Positions 25,599 to 39,344 of a DNA stretch of 64,000 bases are shown in pieces. The stretch covers positions 4,922,976 through 4,986,975 of the forward strand of contig CM038215.1 of the NCBI GenBank assembly GCA_021442155.1. Direction: 5' to 3'. The stretch's first letter is position 1; the number at the start of each line of letters is the position of its first letter. The notes under the pieces are model-generated. The model did no database searches. It had not been told where the DNA came from and saw only the letters and a program-made list of their open reading frames with translations. This DNA comes from Cymbidium sinense (taxonomy: Eukaryota; Streptophyta; Magnoliopsida; Asparagales; Orchidaceae). The position numbers were made by a program, and so were the translations under genes.

Positions 25599-26713
25599 TA
25601 TTGACCTCACTTCTAGAGTGCGATTCAATCTTCTTCCCATCTTAGACTTAGAGTTTTCTAGACACTAAGACTTCCCTAGTCATAAGACACTTCTAATAAT
25701 TTGGTAAACACTTAACCTAAGCCTAAAGACTTAAAAGGGTTAACCATAAGATTAGGTTATGCCTTAGGGATTAGGGTAATCCACCTACCCTACAACCCAA
25801 ATCCAATCCATGTTCACCTTCTCAAACCAAACCTCAAGTTCAATTCAAACATCAAATTCAAACCCAAATCCAAACCAAATTTGAAAATCAAATGATTGAA
25901 GCCCATTATCAAATCCAAACTTGAAACCTTTCCTAATCCATATGACCTATCCCATGGACATAGCCAAATTTTAATCCAAATCAATCAAAAATCAATTGAT
26001 TTTCTCATAATCAATTTATATCTTCAATCATCTTCCTAAATAAAATCAAATCTACATTTAAATGATCAAAACTAAATCAAACTAAATCAAATTAAATCAA
26101 AACCCTTCCTAAGCCATATGACCTATCCCATGGAACTTAGCCAAATCTTAATCCAAATCAAGTCAAACTCAATTGATTTTCTCACAAATCATTCATATTT
26201 AAATCATCTTCACAAATTTAAATGAAATATACATTTAAATCATCAAAACTAAATCAAACCAAAATCAAACTTAAGCCACATGACTCAAATCCATGGACTT
26301 AGCCAAATTCCATCATTCCAAAACCCAAATTCAATTGATTTTTCATGAATCAATCATACCTTCAATCATATTCACAAATATAAATGAAATCTATAATCAT
26401 CAAGCCAAACCCAACTTAACCCTTTTGACTTAAAATTTTCAAATAAACCAAAACCCATTTGAACCAAAGTAGCTTGTAAATTGAATTTATATATCAATCT
26501 CAAATCCTTATATAAATTCAATTAAATCAAACTCAACCCAAAATCAAGCCAACTAAACCCAATTGGTCCACTTGACCCAAAGTGGCCAATTTGACCTATT
26601 TAGCTAAGTTCTAATCCTACCCAAATTGGATTGAACCAAGCCATCAAAACCTCCCATCATGATTGTTGATCACCTAAGTTGATCAATTATCATAAATTGG
26701 TCAAACCAAGTCA

Positions 26714-26733
26714 ACTTGGTCATTTGACCAAGT
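26714..26733. repeat. Inverted repeat with two W-box cores
   Basis: A 9-bp perfect inverted repeat ACTTGGTCA / TGACCAAGT with a 2-base loop. The related copy-2 site at 32104-32123 keeps ACTTGGTC / GACCAAGT with a different loop. It contains TTGAC, the core bound by WRKY factors; binding is only a possibility. Confidence 0.7.
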
Positions 26734-27319
26734 CAACCCTTAACCCATATGAACACGAACTAGCCAAATTGCAACCCATGCTAAATCCCTTGAAACTAAT
26801 GATTCATACCAAATCAAAATCGATATTTGAATATGACTTGACCATCAATTGAGTCAAACCAAACCCAATTGGCTCGCCTGACCCAAGTAGACCTAAATTG
26901 ACCTAAAAGACCAAATTACATCAAATCAAAATATAAACCAAATTGATTACAACCAATGGCTCAAGTTCATTCTAAATTGATTGTTAAACTTGACCAAAGC
27001 TAAGATAGGACCCAATTGAGCCCAATTGACATACTTAGCCCAAATTGACCTAAAGGTTCAAGTTGGCCTAAATCTAAACCAAATCAAAATTAATTGAAAC
27101 CAAAGCCTATAATCATCTTCATTTGGTCAACTAAATCTAAACCAACACCCAACCCAAGCCAATTTGGCCAACTTGGTCAAATTGGTAAATTTAATCCATT
27201 TGACCCAAATGAATTCAAATGAGCTAAAATCAAATCTAAGTCAAACTAAATCAAGCCAATTAAACCAAAACTTCCCAAATGATCACATGAACTTGACCCA
27301 ACACTTAGTTTGACCTAAT

Positions 27320-27335
27320 TTGACCAATTGGTCAA
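27320..27335. repeat. 16-bp perfect palindrome TTGACCAATTGGTCAA
   Basis: A perfect palindrome containing two opposed TTGACC words. The identical 16-mer occurs in copy 2 at 32405-32420 and 32717-32732. Confidence 0.85.
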
Positions 27336-29687
27336 CTTGACCCAACCTAACCCAATTTGAACTAAATGAGTCAAATTGAGCCAAACTTAACCAAATAAAC
27401 TCCAATTGACGTGAAATTTGGGCTAACCCACTTTTGGCTCATTTCAAATCTACCCAAATCAAATCCAATGCCAAATGATCATTCTACCCTAGGTAAAATG
27501 CATCACATAAGACAAATCACTCATGTAAGTGGTCATTTCCATTCCTTGGCCACTTGGTACTCTCCCAATGGTCCACCTAGAACCTAGAACACTGCCTAAC
27601 CTGACCCAAGGGGTGGTTGGATCGGCCATGACCCATGGGAGGTGAAATCACCTCACCCTCACCATTAGAGCATTTGAAACCCATAGGACACCCATGATTC
27701 CTTCTTGGCAGCCACCTCGCACCTTCAACCAACCAAGCCGAGCCAACTCACCTCCTCCATACCACCCACGACTCCCTGATATGGTCGGATGGCCATTAGA
27801 AGCCAAAACTGATCCCACTATCTCAAGATGAAGGGGGTATACACCCCCTCATTTCTACTCAAACACACACAAAAATCATTCCTCAAAGCCCTACCTACCT
27901 AAAATGAGCCACTAGAGCCATTCCCTAAGCTCTCAAGCTCGTTCCTCGATCAGAAAATGCCATTCCCGTCTATCTTATAATAGGACACTACCATTTCTGA
28001 CTTAACTTCCCCATTTCTCCATCAAACTCGAATTAACTTTGTACGAACCATCCCTAGGCCTCATCGAGTAAGAACTAATCATCTCCCAAGCTTCCCAAGC
28101 ACCGAAGGTGGGACTTCGATCAAAGTTGAGCTCCAAATCATCAGTTCATGGCCTTCTGAGCGAATGTTGAGTAATTGATCCAATTACCTACTCAATAGGG
28201 CTTCATCTCCACTAGATGAAGCTTTCTTAATTGTTCAAGCCACCAATCTTGAGCTCTGGCGAGGTGTGCTTCCAAAACTAATCCTTAGGGAAAAAATGGG
28301 TTGGAGCTTTTTGAAGAAAACTTACATCTCATGTGATGTTGACCGTTCGATCCCCTCTAATCAATGTCATGAAGGTGTGGGATCATTTTGGAGCAGATCT
28401 AAGCTTGAGTAAGCTTGGATCAAATGATCAATGATGGACGGACTACATTTTACCTCACTTGAGTTAAGTTATATCATGTACTGACCATTCCACATGATCA
28501 GAATGGACAATCATGATTAGATCTACTAGATCGATATGATTATATCTTATTAAGCTATGGAATTAATCATAGTCATCTGATCTTAGATTGGACGGAGGAT
28601 AAGAAAGCGCATCCACTGCCGCCATGTAGGTGTTGAGTTGAATAACTTCAAGTAATTAATTAACATCGAAGCAAGGCCATATGCCAATAGATTTTTAATT
28701 AGGTTTAATTAATCATTTTAGTGAAAAACTTCTAAAACATAAAACATCATAGAGAAATAAAAAAAATGCAAATAAATACTCATTTTAAAGGTATTTCATA
28801 AGAGAATTAATTAAAAATGATTCTAACTAATTTTGAGTAGTAATTAAGGTTTAATTACAAAATTAATTAGCATAATTACTTTTTAATTACTTATGCAATT
28901 AATCACAAATTTTTTGGGTTAATTTAATGGAATGACCTCTGCCTCCAATGATTTTCTTAGGATTTATTAGGAAAATTGACTAATTAAACTTTAACTACTT
29001 TTTTAAGTTAATTAATGATTAATTAATCCCATGAACAATAAAAAATTTGTTAATAAAGTTTATTAATCATTGTTGAATAGTAAGTGAACTAAGGAAAAGG
29101 GTTGGGATCCCTTTCCCTAAGTTCATTTCATCCTTTTTTAAAATGAAATTAATTAAGATTTAGCTAATTAATTAAATCACTTAATCAAATTGAAATCATA
29201 ATCACATTAGACCTTAATTAATTAAATCATGGGATAGATCTTATGGTGTTTAATAACCTAAAAGAGTTTAATAAAATTGTGATTAGCCCACATGTGTGGG
29301 AAAACCATAAGAGTAATTAATTAAGTCCCTTAATCTTATTAACTATTATTCATGAATTCATGCATCCATTTTCAAGATCATTGCAAGTTTATTTTTCATG
29401 CATATCATGTTGGCGTAACATACGCATTCCTATTATCACTACTAAATCCAAATGTATTTTTCAAAAGCTTATAAATGAATAATAATATGTGTTATGATGC
29501 TAGTTATAAATACATAAGAAATGCATGTGCTTATAGCTTAAGTGTAAGGTTGAGTTCTCCTTCCTTTATTCATGTGTTGATTTATATAAGATTGAATGGT
29601 AATGGGTATATAGTCTAGACATCTCAGGAACATGATGCTTTAGTTAGCCCCAAGGAGGTCATTTGATTACATCAATTCCCTGGTTTA

Positions 29688-29760
29688 TTACTTGGTTGAT
29701 GAAATCGAAAAGAAGAGATGTTGAATCTGAATTTGTTCCATGTTAAAAAAGAAATCAAAA
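29688..29760 (+). pseudogene. GRP 3'UTR terminal fragment with A-tail
   Basis: Only the last ~55 bases of the GRP 3'UTR are present (CTTGGTTGATGAAATCG, then TGTTGAATCTGAATTTGTTC), followed by TTAAAAAAGAAATCAAAAAA and then CCCTAAA repeats. The word order is identical to the ends of copies at 919 and 16263. It joins the end of long repeat copy 1 directly. No coding part. Confidence 0.85.
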
Positions 29761-30667
29761 AACCCTAAACCCTAAACCTAAACCCTAAACCCTAAACCCT
29801 AAACCCTAAACCCTAAACCCTAAACCCTAAACCTTAAATCGTAAACCCTAAAAACCAAAAAAACCTAAACCTAACTAAATAAAACATAAGAATAAAATAA
29901 AAAAAAAATCTAAACCTAAATAAAATAAAAAACTAAAATAAAATAAAAACCTAAACTGAAACCTAAAACCTAAACCTAAACCTAAACCTAAAAATAAAAT
30001 AAAATAAAACTAAAATAAAATAAAATAAATAAAAACCTAAACTAAACTAAAAAATAAAATAAACCTAAAAATAAAAAGCCTAAATAAAATAAAAACTAAA
30101 TGTAAAATAAAATAAAGTAAACCAAAAATAAAATCAAATAAAAAACTAAACCTAAAAATAAATAAAAAATAAAACCTAAACCCTAAACTAAAAAAAAACC
30201 TAAACCTATAATAAACAAAATAAAATAAACATAAACCTAAACTAAATTAAACTAAACTAAAATAAATAAAACCTAAACTAAACCTCAAACCTAAACTAAA
30301 TAATAAAATAAACTAAAATAAACCTAAACCTAAACTAAAAATAAAAGCCTAAAAATAAATCTAAAATAAAAACTTAAAACTAAAACTTTAAAAAAATAAA
30401 ATAAAAACCTAAACATAAACCTAATAATAAAAAATAAATCATAATCTTAAAAAGTAAAATAAAAATAAAACTAAACTAAAAAAGAAACATAATAAAAATA
30501 AAAAATTAAATAAACTAAAATTAATAAAAAATAATCTAAATAAACCTAAACCTATCGATTTATTTAATTTTAAGAAAAATAGCCTAAACGCTAAACCCTA
30601 AACCCTAAACCCTAAATTATAAACCATAATCCTAAACCCTAAACCCTAAAATTAACCCTAAAAATCT
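29761..30667 (+). repeat. Satellite patch, about one monomer
   Basis: CCCTAAA-dense at 29761-29850, then the A-rich body with the same internal phrases as the left arm (AAAAAGCCTAAATAAAATAA at about 30074), the anchor (TATCGATTTATTTAATTTT) at about 30552-30571, and a second short CCCTAAA block to 30665. It is C-rich on +, like the left arm. It sits between the two copies of the long non-coding repeat. Confidence 0.85.
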
Positions 30668-33600
30668 CTATTGACCTCACTTTTGGAGTGAGTTCTCAAC
30701 TTCCTCATCATAGATCTGACTCTTATAGACACCAAGAGTTTCTTAATCTTAACACTTCTAGTGATTAGGTGAACACTTAACCTAAGCCTAAAGACTTAGA
30801 AGGATTAGCCATGAGAATAGATCATGCCTTAGGGATTTAGGAAAGCTTGCCTACCCTATATCCTTAGACCTAATCCATGCTTCCTTCCTCAAAGCAAACT
30901 ACCAATTCAAATCCAGATCATAAATCAATTCCAAATCAAATGATTGAAATCCATAATCAAATTCAAATTAAAAAAATCTTTCTAAGCCCTTTGATTTTAT
31001 CTTATGGACTTAGCCTTAACCAAATTCAAATCAACCCCAATTCAATTGATTTTCTCAAATATCTATTAAATCTCAAATCAAATTTTAAATCAATTCGAAA
31101 TCAAATGACTAGAACCCAAAATTAAATTCAAATTCCAAAATTCCTTCCATGAACCACCCTAATATGCTTAACCAAAACCCCCTTTAAACCAAATTAAACT
31201 TGATTGATTTCTTTATAAACCAATCATCCTTTCATTTATATTCACAAATATAAATTAAATCCAAATTCAAATGTGCCAAACCAAATCAAACTAAATCAAA
31301 CTGAATCAAGACCTTTCTTAAGCCATATAGACTTACCTCCGTAAGTTTTCAATCAAAATTCAATTGATTTCTTTATAAATCAATTATTTCTTCATTTATT
31401 TATTTTCAAGTATAAATGAAACCTACCCTCTAATGACCAAAAAATAAATCAAACCAAATCACCCCACTTAATTTTGACTTACAACCTTAAACTTGGTCAA
31501 ATTTGCTTCCAAATCACTCCAAACTCAAGTGATTTTCTCATAACCCATTTATATCATCATTTATATTCACAAATATAAATGAAATATAAATCCAAATTGC
31601 CAAAACCAAAACCCAAATCAAATCAAATTTCCAATTTTAGCCTTTTTAGCTAATTTCTTGAACTTGGCTAAATGATATCCAAATCAACCCAAAACCATGG
31701 ATTTCTTCATGAATCAATCATTCCTTCAATCAGCTACCCAAATATAAACATAAATAATAATTATCAGACCAAATCAAAGTCAACTCAAGTCAAGCCCATG
31801 TTGACCCCGTTTGACTTGAAATTGTCAAATGAACCAAAATCCATTTGACTCCAAACAAATTGCAATTGGATTTATATTTTCATCCTAGGCTCATATGTGA
31901 GTTCAACTAAACTTTAATCAAGCCAAAACCAAACCAATTTACCCATTTAGGTCCACTTGACCCAAAATGACCTAAAAGACCCTTTTGAGGCAAGTTCTAA
32001 TCCAACCCAAATTATATTAAACCAAGCCCATCCAAACCTCATATCATGATCAACAATCATCTTAGGGTGATTAACTTCCTTGAATTGGGTCAAATAAAGC
32101 CAACTTGGTCCTTTGACCAAGTCAACCTTTAGCCCAAATGAAAATTAAACTAGCCAAAACCCACCATATACCAAATTAATTGAAACCATTGATTCAAACC
32201 AATTCATAATCAATGATTGAATACGATCAAACCCTCAATTGATACAAACCAAGTCCAACTGACAATTTGACCTAAGTTCACCAAAATTGGCCTAAAAAGC
32301 CAAAATGGGTCAAATCATGATTTGATCCAAATTGATTGCAACCAATGGCTCAAGTTCATTCCAAATCATTTATTGAACCGACCAAAGCTATGATTGAGCC
32401 TAATTTGACCAATTGGTCAACTTGACCCAACCTAGCCCAAATTGATCTAAAAGGTCAAATTGGCCAAAATATAAATTAAACCCAAATCAAACCAAACCAA
32501 ATCCTACAATCATTTTCAATCAACCAATTGAACATGAACCAACACCTAACCTAACCCAATTTGGTCAAATTTGTTGAATTGGTCAACTTTGCCCATTTGA
32601 TCTATTTGAATCAAAATGAGCCAAAATTGAAGCTAAGACAAATTAATCTAAACCACTTGAACCAAAACTCTTAAAATCATCATTTAAACTTAACCCAAGC
32701 TTTGGTTTGACCCAATTTGACCAATTGGTCAACTTGATCCAACATGAACCCATATGAGCCCATTTGACCAAATGAAGCCAAACCACCCCAAACCAACCCA
32801 TGGGACCATAGGAATTGGCCAAACTCGACCCAAACTAGTCCTAGATCACTCCCAAACTAGCCTAAATCCAAGTGGATCCCACACAAGGGAATTAGCCATT
32901 GGACAAACCTCCCCACATTGGATTCTTTCCATAACAAGTAAATTCCACTCTTCCATCACTTGGGCAGCCATCCTAGTGCCAAATGGGGTGTCCCTAAGAT
33001 TTCTATCCCACCCTATAATAGCTAGGATCAGCCATGGACCAATGGGAGTTCACCTCCTCCCATCTCAACCTAAATCGAGCACCCAAAGGACCAAGCCAAC
33101 CCAATCGTGCTAAATCTTTCCTTAAGCTCCCTACCATAACTTCTTCCAACCCTAACGTGCCACATGGAGCTGACGGTGACCCCTTCAATGCTTCAATGAT
33201 GATGAATCAATAGAAATTCAGGGACGGACCCCATCTGTCCATCACACAAAATTGAGGCGTATACTCCCTCAATTCTAGCGGGATTCATCACCATTTACAC
33301 TCTCTGAGCCCCCAAGTGAGAAACAAAATCCCTAAGAGCATTTTTAAACCTCTCTCAATCGACCATTATTCTCTGTGTGTGAAACTAAAATAAGGGAGGC
33401 CTCCCTTGATTCAAACCCATCCATCCCTTAACCAAACATCAATTAAACTTTCACACACCTTCACCATACCTAATCGAAGCCAAGTAAATCATCCCTTGAG
33501 TTCCAAAGCCACTAGAAGCCATACTTTGATCAAGATTGAATGCTCAAAGGGAGGGCCTTGGTCCATAGAGCAAACCACCTTAAATTAAAGCTCGTGTGGC

Positions 33601-36014
33601 TCAACAGAGCTTCATTTCTACCAAATCAAACTACCTCAATCATTGGAACTGCTGATCATAAGCTCCGATGAGGTAATTTCTCAAAATTGATCCTTAAATA
33701 AAAATATGTTGGTCCTTTTTGAAGTGATCTTACATTTGTGCCCATCATAGCCATTGGATCCTTGTGGATCCTTCACATGCAGGTGTGGGTTGAGTTTGGA
33801 GTGGATCTGATCTCGAGTGAGCTTAGATCAAGTGATCCATGGCAGACGAGCTCTACCATTCATCGCTCGTATGAAGATGGATCATGGGCCATCCATTTCA
33901 TGTGATTGGAATAGACAGCCATGATCAAATCATGTCAAAACCCTTAATTTAATCCTCCTTAACTGCAGATTTAATCATGGCCATCCAACTTAGATCAGAT
34001 GGTCCACAGGAAAGCATGTCCACCATAATTCGAGTCAACATCCTGATTTGACAACATAAATGGCCTATCCCATCACACCATATGGAAAGCATGTCATGTC
34101 GAGCAGGTCGCATTAATGCATGCCGATGAAGTTAGGAAGTTAATTAAGTTTAATTAAACTAATTTTGAGGCTAAAACTTCTAAAATTCATAACTAATATG
34201 AGAAAAATCCAACAAATATAAATGAGGGCTTATTTAAAGGTATTTTAAAGGGGAATCCATGAAATTATTATTAATTAATTCTAAACAATAATTCATGCTT
34301 AATTAAGGTTTAATTAAAATTTTAATTAGCCTAATTACTCTCTAATTAACTATCCATTTAATTTTAAACTTTCTAGAGATATTTACGGGGATGACCACTA
34401 GCTCCCTTATTTTTATTAGAATTTATTGGATAGTTAATTAGGAAAATTGATTGATTAAGCCTTAATTACTCTCTTACCTTAATTAATGATAATTAAGTAA
34501 ATGAATAGTGGATTAATTAATTAATTGCTTATTTCCATCTAACATTGAAAAGTCTTAAGGAAATAGGTTTATTCTTTATGACCATTTTATTAACCCTCTT
34601 CATTTGTTTCAAATTAATTAAAGTTTAATTAATTAATTAGCCACTTAATTAATCAATTAAAAGAAAAGAGAATTTAATTATTTTAGAGCTTAATTGTTTG
34701 AAATGACTTAGGGATTGAGATTGAGTCCTCTTTCTTGATCTCTTTCCCTTAGTTAATTTCATTATCCTAATTAAAATATAATCAAAGGATTTAATTAACT
34801 AATTAAGGGCTTAATTAAATTAATTTAAAATCCAATTCATTCCTAACTTTGATTAATCAATCTTGGGTACTTCTTTAGATGTTTAATAGTCTACAATTTA
34901 ATGTAATTCTGATTAGCTTATATGTGTGAGAAAATCATAAAATTGATTAATTACATCACTTAAGATTAATTAATTATTAATTATGAGCCAATTGCATTAG
35001 GCCCCTTTCAGTTCTTAGGAGCATTACTAATTTACTTTTCATGTTGTTGCATATCATGTTGTCTCATCATTAATTAGTTATTTAACTTAAGGTGATATAG
35101 GTAAGGGTTTAATTAATTGATTTAATTCATACCTCAACCTAATTAAGCCATAAAATCAACCTAATTGCTTTTCATTTAATAAATTTAACTCACACATATG
35201 GGGAATGAGATTAAAATTACCAAATCTCTTTCACATTTCTTAAATCAAATCCAACATAAAATCAAAAATTGTTTTAAGAAACTTTCATTTATTTTAAATA
35301 AGCTTATTTAATGTGATTGTCCTTAGGAATTAGTTGGATTGAATGAAATCACATGCTTGAGTTATTTTATTTCTTTCCAATCATGTTAAAATATTGTATG
35401 CCACTTGTAGTCATGCATTCATTTCCTTCAAATTAATTAAATGAAGATGATTTCCTTTCTGTCAATTTGCATGTGTTGGCTTAATTAAAAATATGTGTGG
35501 CTATTATCACTATTAAATCTCAAATGTAATTTTAAAATCTTATTAATGAATAATGATATATATATTGTGATTATAGTTACACATACATAAGAGATGCATG
35601 TGAATATAAGCTTAGTGTATGAAATGAAGTCTCTTTCTTACATTCATATGTTGACTTGCATAAGTTTGAATGTTAATGGGTATATTAGTCTGGACATTTT
35701 GGGGACTCACGGCTTTAAGTATCCCCAAGAAGGCTCCTACCTCACTCCCCTAGTGAATAATGGCTTAATGCACTGCTTGATTTCATTCTTATGCACTTTA
35801 ACATTAAAATTTATATAGAACTTAATTCATTTACACAAATAGATTGAATAAATTAAACTCTACTTTTGCATGGTGTTTTCTATTCTTATAGTTGTTTATA
35901 CATCCATATGTATTTAAGAATAGCAAGTATATTAGTCTGAGCATTTTGAGGATGCACAACTTTAAGTAGCCACAAGGAGGTTCCTACCTCACTCCCCTGG
36001 TGCAGAATAATGGC
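30668..36014 (+). repeat. Long non-coding repeat, copy 2 (LTR-like)
   Basis: Second, longer copy of 25599-29687, with extra sequence around 35.0-35.5 kb and beyond 35.77 kb. The TTGACC/GGTCAA-rich part is at 31.8-32.8 kb. Short open frames at 32754-33113 and 33406-33588 fall in regions whose copy-1 counterparts are not open, so they are not treated as genes. It runs on towards the primer-binding-like site at 38826, so it may be the 5' portion of a very long LTR, or an unrelated repeat abutting one. Confidence 0.65.
35640..36014 (+). repeat. Tandem duplication, offset 247 bp
   Basis: The block TATATTAGTCTG, CATTTTG, TTTAAGTA, CCAAG/CACAAGGAGG, CTCCTACCTCACTCCCCT, AATAATGGC occurs at 35681-35765 and again at 35928-36014. 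A shorter related phrase (AATGGGTATATAGTCTAGACA) is at the end of copy 1 near 29600. Confidence 0.8.
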
Positions 36015-38817
36015 AATCTAGTTGTTTAAAACTTTCATACATTTGAATGTGTATTTAGCTAATAAATGAAAACCCTCTCTTCTTTCTATTAAAATTCATG
36101 CATTTATATTTTGTTCAAGTGGTTGGGTTGATTAGTCATATGATTTAGAGTTCTTTTCTTGTGCTTTTGTATAAGAATTTAGATAGAGCTTTAAATTACT
36201 ATGATAAATAATTCAACCAAATGAGACATTAATTCCAAGTACACTTGCTTACTTTCATCATTTAAGTGTGCTAAGATATAAATTGCATGTATAGTTATGT
36301 TTAGGACTTAATCATATGCATGTTATATATGATGGAAAGAAATGAACAAAAATGTGTTAAGTGATAATAATTAACTCTAATTAATCTTAAGATGCCTTTC
36401 TTATTGAATGAGATTATTTAAAGTGAACAGAAACCTAGGACTAAGTAAAATATGTAATAAGCCATTCATTAAAGAGAATTCATTAATTAATTTGTTTTGG
36501 ATGTGACTTAAGATAGGGATGAAAGAGAGCGATCCTCTCTTTTCTTCCCTTTATAACTCTTAGTTGTTTAGTATAAGACAAATGAAACAATATAAAAGAT
36601 TAAGTAAAATTTACAAATCAATTAAATCATTTAAATTAAAACCACCCTTTATAATTAAATGTCCTCCATACTTAGAGAATGACAACTCTAAATCCTAGTA
36701 AGAACATACCACACGGGCCTTAATACACACATATTAGATTAAGTCACCACTTATAGCTTTATGTTAGGGTGGTCCATAGTTTGATGTATGTTTGGTTTTA
36801 TGATATACTCTTGTAGACTAGATGTTAGGGTGTATGCTCGTAGACTGGATGTTAGACTGTGATTAGCCTAATTATTTTTTCTATAGGATATTATGCTTAA
36901 GGGGTGCTTAAAATAAGTATAAAATGCTCTCTTTTGCAAGTTAGTTAACCCCTTACCATAATCTATACTAGGACAGGTGGACTTGATTACCCATGTACAG
37001 GATGCTAAGTCTAAATTATATATATAACTTCTTGGGTTGTATGGTGTGTTTAGCTAACACTTATTTTGCAAGTGTAGGTAGATTTACTTTTCTTATTTTT
37101 AATGTAATTATGCATTAAGAATTTGGTTAAGTGTTATGTGGGGATTAGGATGAGCGGAGGCTATAAGGCTTTGGCCTAGGAGGCCCCATGATGCCTTTGA
37201 ACCAAGCAAATCCAAATGATGGAATAGAGGAGATATGAAGATATGAAGATGTGAAGACCCCCCATAACATTTATTCATTTATAATTGTAATTATTCTTCT
37301 GCATTACCAGGATGAATAAGGGTAGAGCTTAGCTATCCATTTCTCTTTTCAGATTGTATGGAGGTACCCGATCGTACCAGCCTGTTATTCTTTGACGTTG
37401 AATCTATAAATTGTTTAATACTTTGTTTACAATTGTGTAATAGAAATGGCATGTATTTTCCTAGTTTTTTGATATATGATGACTTAATGTGTGGCCTGGA
37501 TCTGCTTAGGCTCTTAGGGAAAAATAAACTTTTTACCCCAATCATAACTCATAACTAAATTTTCTAAAATAGCTCATAACATCATTTAAAGCCTAGGTAT
37601 TAAATCAAATAATTAAAATATTTAGCAACCCCTTAGCTAAATGATGTAGGTTTAATATCATGCATATCATCTTGTTTCATTCTTACTAAGAGAGGGTTTC
37701 CATCCTTGCACGATATGGGAATACTTAACCCCTTATGGTGGAAAACACCTATTTTTCTCTGATTTAGCCAATAATCCTATTTTATCATGCATTTAAGCAT
37801 ATAAAATCCTATGGCCTGTGTCAAATAAAGAGTCCAAAATCAAATAAAAATTGATAAAATTTGCATTAGACAAAGTCATTATTCATACCACTCATGCTCT
37901 AGTCTCTTAGAGAGTGGGTTTAAAGACTTTAGTTTCTTTCTAAATAATAACATCTCAACCATCTTGCAAAACATATGACTTGACCACATGGTTTTAAAAT
38001 GTAGGAGTTAGATAGCTGCCACTCCAGGCAGTTATAAGTCCAATAGTCGAGTGATTTACTCTCTCCTATGGAGCTAAATAGTATACCCACTTTTCTCCTT
38101 AGATTTAGGACGTGCTTTGGCACTCACCAAAGATCTCTAGGTTTAGGATCTGAGGTTACCATTTCCCCTAAGGCTATAAGCATAAATCCTCACCTCTTAA
38201 GCATTTCCATAATCTTGTATTGTGGGATTATAAGTCCTAGCTTTCTAATAAATTTCAACTCAAATGAATAATTCCCTTCAATTTCAAACATATAAAGCCT
38301 AATAATAAGATAGATTGGAATGCTCATTATGTCTCCTAATATCATGAGCATCCCTTACTCATTTCCTTTTGGCTTCAATAATAAGTCTTTCCTTTTGATC
38401 TATCTCACTTGATTTTCGAAATATAACCAATTTATTAATAGTCCTACCTTTGAATTCTTTGGAGACAATAATTTCTTACTTTAATCGTGAGTATTCCTAA
38501 AGAACTCACCTTCCTTAAGATGTAATTAACTATGGGGTCTTACCCCTATAGGAAACTTTAGAACCTAGTTTAAATAATCCCTACTTTATTCATCCATGTA
38601 AAGTAGGGAAAAATATCTAATACATTTGAAGACCCATCATGCCTTAGGAGTTCTTATTAGATGATTGGGTCCATTATAGGGTAGATATTTTTATCTTTCA
38701 AGATAGTGTACTATTCTTTGATGTCATACCTGATCACTTCAATAAGTACACCCTCAGTTGTGCAAGGTATCCCACCCACACACACTCACACATATAGAAT
38801 TAAAAATAAATACCACA
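36015..38817 (+). other. Putative 3' part of a 5' LTR
   Basis: AT-rich non-coding sequence. It ends at TACCACA (38811-38817), eight bases before the primer-binding-like site, which is where a plus-strand LTR should end with CA. Short open frames on both strands at 37333-38271 overlap each other and have no recognisable features. The LTR start is not identified. If the LTR begins at 30672 (TGACCTCAC) it would be about 8.1 kb, unusually long, so a nested insertion is also possible. Confidence 0.45.
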
Positions 38818-38825
38818 TATTTTTC

Positions 38826-38843
38826 TAGCGACTCCGCTGTGGA
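38826..38843 (+). other. Primer-binding-site-like motif
   Basis: TAGCGACTCCGCTGTGGA differs by two bases from TGGCGACTCCGCTGGGGA, a form recalled from primer-binding sites of many plant Ty3/gypsy elements (the TGG pairs with a tRNA CCA end). It sits eight bases after the CA that would end an LTR. The identification is from memory of the motif. Confidence 0.6.
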
Positions 38844-39344
38844 TGGTTCCTCTCTCCATCTCTTGTAGATAATTATTGTCTCCAAGCATCGATAGTGGAC
38901 TTATATTTCATATAAGTCTAAGACTATTTTTCTTTCTGTTGACACTTAGCTTATTTCATTCTTAAGCTAAGCTAGCCAACATCCTCTAGGTTTTAGCACC
39001 TCACTCCTTGTAGGTCTTGAAACCCCTATTAGATTTCTCCCAATAGGTAAATAAATAAATAAAATTAATTAATGAAAGGAGATGACAAAAATTTAGAACT
39101 GCCTTACCACTAGCTTGGTGAGGCAAGGTTCATCATAATGATTAAGAAAATAAACTCTTCTACAAAATGCCACTTTCCAAAAGACTTTTTCAAAACTCAC
39201 GAAATAAATAATCTTGCAAAAAATTTTCAAAAAGCATAAAACTCATATAACCATTCCTCATCTAGCAATCCCCATGATTGTCACATGGAGGTTCTTTTCA
39301 AAATCAAAATAAAAATCATTTTTTTTAAAAGCACACTTTTGAAA
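38844..39344 (+). other. Retrotransposon leader, first part
   Basis: Non-coding sequence between the primer-binding-like site and the hairpin array. It contains a short AT-rich run (AAATAAATAAATAAAATTAA) near 39050. No open frame of note. Confidence 0.5.

Larger units (their letters stand above)
25599..29687 (+). repeat. Long non-coding repeat, copy 1 (LTR-like, palindrome-rich)
   Basis: Homologous over its whole length to 30668-35770: both begin at TATTGACCTCAC and share CACTTAACCTAAGCCTAAAG (25708 and 30772), the TTGACC/GGTCAA-rich middle, the TTAATTAA-rich part and the end phrase around AATGGGTATAT. The middle (26.5-27.4 kb) is packed with TTGACC and its complement. No coding potential. 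Its size and its partner, which leads into a primer-binding-like site, suggest a truncated LTR, but typical LTR ends are not clear. It is cut at about 29687 by the GRP tail. Confidence 0.7.

Noticed and set aside
32754..33113. 119-codon plus-strand open frame
   Set aside because: It lies inside long repeat copy 2. The homologous part of copy 1 is not open, and no domain is visible.
37333..38271. Four overlapping open frames on both strands
   Set aside because: They overlap each other antisense and show no family features, and the region looks like LTR sequence.
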